Positions 61,285-64,000 of a stretch of 64,000 nt of DNA are shown here, in pieces. The notes beneath the pieces were generated by a model. It was not told the origin of the DNA. It saw only the letters and a program-made list of their open reading frames with translations, and did no database searches. This DNA comes from Clusia tigrina. Taxonomy: Eukaryota; Arthropoda; Insecta; Diptera; Clusiidae. How positions within the stretch are numbered: the first letter of the stretch is position 1; every line of letters begins with the position of its first letter. The DNA lies in assembly GCA_920105625.2 (NCBI GenBank), contig CAKKTE020000598.1, forward strand, positions 248,001 to 312,000, written 5' to 3'. Position numbers and translations under genes: made by a program.

Positions 61285-64000
61285 TTGCTACAAAATGTCA
61301 AGGTTTTATGACGCTCCAGTAAAAAGTTACAAGCATTTGTATATTGCAAACTTTTGATAGGGGTAGGACGTACCGTATAGAAGTTAGGGCCATTTGAAGT
61401 TTTATCAGTGTTTGATTTGGGACGCAAGGGTAGCATAGCTTTGAGCGATAGCTTAAATTGACAAGAGGCTCGAGTACTTTATTGTTACAAAATTTCAAGG
61501 TTTTATGACGCTCCAGTAAACAGTTACAAGCATTTGTATGTTGCAAACTTTGATAGGTGTAGGACGCACCGCATAGAAGTTAGGGCCATTTAAAGTTTTA
61601 TCATTGTTTGATTTGGGACTCAAGGGTATCATAGCTTTGAGCGATAGGTTAAATTGACAAGAGGCTCGAGGTCTTTATTGTTACAAAATTTCAAGGTTTT
61701 ATGACGCTCCAGTAAAAAGTCACAAGCATTAGTATGTTGCAAACTTTGATAGGTGTAGGACCTACCGTATAGAAGTTAGGGCCATTTGAAATATTATCAG
61801 TGTTTTATTTGAGACTCAAGGGTAGCATAGCTTTGAGCGATAGCTTAAATTGACAAGAGGCACGAGTACTTTATTGTTACAAAATTTCAAGATTTTATGA
61901 CGCTCCAGTAAAAAGTTACAACCATTTGTATGTTGCCAACTTTGATAGGTGTAGAACGTACCGTATAGAAGTTATCGCCATTTGAAGTTTTATCAGTGTT
62001 TGATTTGGACTCAAGGGTAGCATAGCTTTGAGCGAAGCTTAATTTGACAAGAGGCTCGAGTACTTTATTGTTTCAAGATTTTATGACGCTCTAGTAAAAA
62101 GTTACAAGCATTTGTATGTTGCAAACTTTGATAGGTGTAGGACGTACCGTATAGAAGTTAGGGCCATTTGAAATTTTAGCAGTGTTTGATTTGGGACTCA
62201 AGGGTAGCATAGCTTTGAGCGATAGCTTAAATTGACAAGAGGCTCGAGTTCTTTATTGTTACAAAATTTCAAGGTTTTATGACGCTCGAGTAAAAAGTTA
62301 CAAGCATTTGTATGTTGCAAACTTTGATAGGTGTAGGACGTACCGTATAGAAGTTAGGGCCATTTGAAGTTTTATCAGTGTTTGATTTGGGACTCAAGGG
62401 TAGCATAGCTTTGAGCGATAGCTTAAATTGACAAGAGGCTCGAGTACTTTATTGTTACAAAATTTCAAGGTTTTATGACGCTCCAGTAAAAAGTTACAAG
62501 CATTAGTATGTTGCAAACTTTGATAGGTGTAGGACCTACCGTATAGAAGTTAGGGCCATTTGAAATATTATCAGTATTTCATTTGGGACTCAAGGGTAGC
62601 ACAGCTTTGAGCGATAGCTTAAATTGACAAGTGGCACGAGTACTTTATTGTTACAAAATTTCAAGGTATTATGACGCTCCAGTAAAAAGTTACAACCATT
62701 TGTATGTTGCGAACTTTGATAGGTGTAGGACGTACCGTATAGAAGTTATCGCCATTTGAAGTTTTATCAGTGTTTGATTTGGGACTCAAGGGTAACATAG
62801 CTTTGAGCGAAGCTTAAATTGACAAGAGGCTCGAGTACTTTATTGTTTCAAGATTTTATGACGCTACAGTAAAAAGTTACAAGCATTTGTATGTTGCAAA
62901 CTTTGATAGGTGTAGGACGTACCGTATAGAAGTTAGGGCCATTTGAAATTTTAACAGTGTTTGATTTGGGACTCAAGGGTAGCATAGCTTTGAGCGATAG
63001 CTTAAATTGACAAGAGGCTCGAGTTCTTTATTGTTACAAAATTTCAAGGTTTTATGACCCTCGAGTAAAAAGTTACAAGCATTTGTGTGTTGCAAACTTT
63101 GATAGGTGTAGGACGTACCGTATAGAAGTTAGGGCCATTTGAAGTTTCATCAGTGTTTGATTTGGGACTTAAGGGTAGCATAGCTCTGAGCGATAGCTTA
63201 AATTGACAAGAGGCTCGAGTACTTTATTGTTACAAAATTTCAAGGTTTTATGACGCTCCAGTAAAAAGTTACAAGCATTTGTATGTTGCAAACTTTGATA
63301 GGTGTAGGACGTACAGTATAGAAGTTGGGGCCATTTGAAGTTTTATCAGTGTTTGATTTGGGACTCAAGGGTAGCATAGCTTTGAGCGATAGCTTAAATT
63401 GACAAGAGGGTCGAGTACTTTATTGTGACAAAATGTCAAGGTTTTATGACGCTCCAGTAAAAAGTTAGAAGCATTTGTATGTTGCAAACTTTGATAGGTG
63501 TAGGACGTACCGTATAGAAGTTAGGGCCATATGAAGTTTTATCAGTGTTTGATCTGAGACTCAAGGGTAGCATAGCTTTGAGCGATAGCTTAAATTGACA
63601 AGAGGCTCGAGTATTTTATTGTTTCAAGATTTTATGACGCTCCAGTAAAAAGTTACAAGCATTTGTATGTTGCAAACTTTGATAGGTGTAGGACGTACCG
63701 TATAGAAGTTAGGGCCATTTGAAATTTTAGCAGTGTTTGATTTGGGACTCAAGGGTAGCATAGCTTTGAGCGATAGGTTAAATTGACAAGCGGCTCGAGG
63801 TCTTTATTGTTCCAAAATTTCAAGGTTTTATGACGCTCCAGTAAAAAGTTACAAGCATTAGTATGTTGCAAACTTTGATAGGTGTAGGACCTACCGTATA
63901 GAAGTTAGGGCCATTTGAAATATTATCAGTGTTTGATTTGGGACTCAAGGGTAGCATAGCTTTGAGCGATAGCTTAAATTGACAAGAGGCACGAGTACTT
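61285..64000 (+). repeat. 3,101-bp higher-order unit, copy 2, cut by window end
   Basis: This continues at the 3,101-bp offset to the last base; 2,716 bp are visible. Private bases include AAACAGTTAC at about 61,518, AAGTGGCACG at about 62,629 and TTTGTGTGTTGC at about 63,083. The unit probably continues for a few hundred bases beyond the window. Confidence 0.87.

Larger units (their letters stand above)
1..64000 (+). repeat. 196-bp tandem satellite array filling the window
   Basis: The sequence is a head-to-tail array of one monomer of 196 bp; starts of the CCAGTAAAAAG landmark fall at 1, 197 and 393, and this spacing holds throughout except where small indels make 187-195-bp copies. About 327 monomers fit. 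All copies I read are in the same orientation, and I saw no inverted segment, transposon or non-satellite base run. The first base lies at the landmark and the last base lies inside a monomer, so the array extends beyond both edges. One monomer counts to 73 G+C of 196 (37%). Such long, uninterrupted, mutually similar arrays are typical of eukaryotic centromeric or other heterochromatic satellites. I do not recognise the family, and placement at a centromere is inference. It could equally be subtelomeric or knob heterochromatin. Confidence 0.97.

Noticed and set aside
1..64000. CRISPR array (regular direct repeats)
   Set aside because: Repeats are contiguous 196-bp units with no unique spacers, and there are no cas genes. 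The pattern is satellite DNA.
1..64000. Transposon or LTR ends, tRNA or 5S rRNA relics within the monomer
   Set aside because: I found no terminal inverted repeats, target-site duplications, polymerase III A/B box pair or recognisable rRNA stretch. The monomer origin remains unknown to me.

Overview
The whole 64,000-base window is one uninterrupted head-to-tail satellite DNA array. I see no gene, RNA gene, transposon, CRISPR array or unique-sequence island in it. The canonical monomer is 196 bp and about 37% GC (counted on one monomer). There are roughly 327 copies, all in the same orientation, and the array runs off both ends of the window. This points to a eukaryotic nuclear genome, in centromeric, pericentromeric, subtelomeric or other constitutive heterochromatin. 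I do not recognise the satellite family, and the sequence alone does not let me say plant or animal.

The monomers carry diagnostic substitutions and small indels (188-bp and 187-bp length classes, 7-, 4-, 2- and 1-bp deletions). These allow the array to be read as a stack of higher-order duplications. Region by region: 1-8.26 kb is the most scrambled part, with short-range 4- to 5-monomer periodicities and a partial 3,300-bp repeat. 8.26-15.45 kb (block A, 7,193-bp period), 15.45-24.79 kb (block B, 9,340 bp) and 24.79-33.99 kb (block C, 9,340-bp period) are successive tandem copies. B and C equal A plus an internal 2,147-bp (11-monomer) duplication. 33.99-36.45 kb is a zone of small nested duplications (1,551, 392 and 579 bp). 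36.45-42.67 kb (block D) is a tandem copy of 30.23-36.45 kb with period 6,219 bp. From about 41.7 kb to the end, shorter higher-order repeats take over, with offsets of 2,734, 2,147, 2,930, 3,125 and 3,101 bp. Several of these differ by one monomer. A 2-kb module from block A reappears at 59.3-61.3 kb and again at 62.4 kb to the end.

The short open frames in this window (61 residues on +, 69-82 residues on -) are by-products of the monomer and I do not annotate them as genes. The best signals are evolutionary. They are a datable nesting of unequal-exchange events, evidence that block C is a recombinant between a B-like and a D-like parent, and a two-monomer haplotype cassette that has spread to about 24 places while being absent from the first 12.8 kb.
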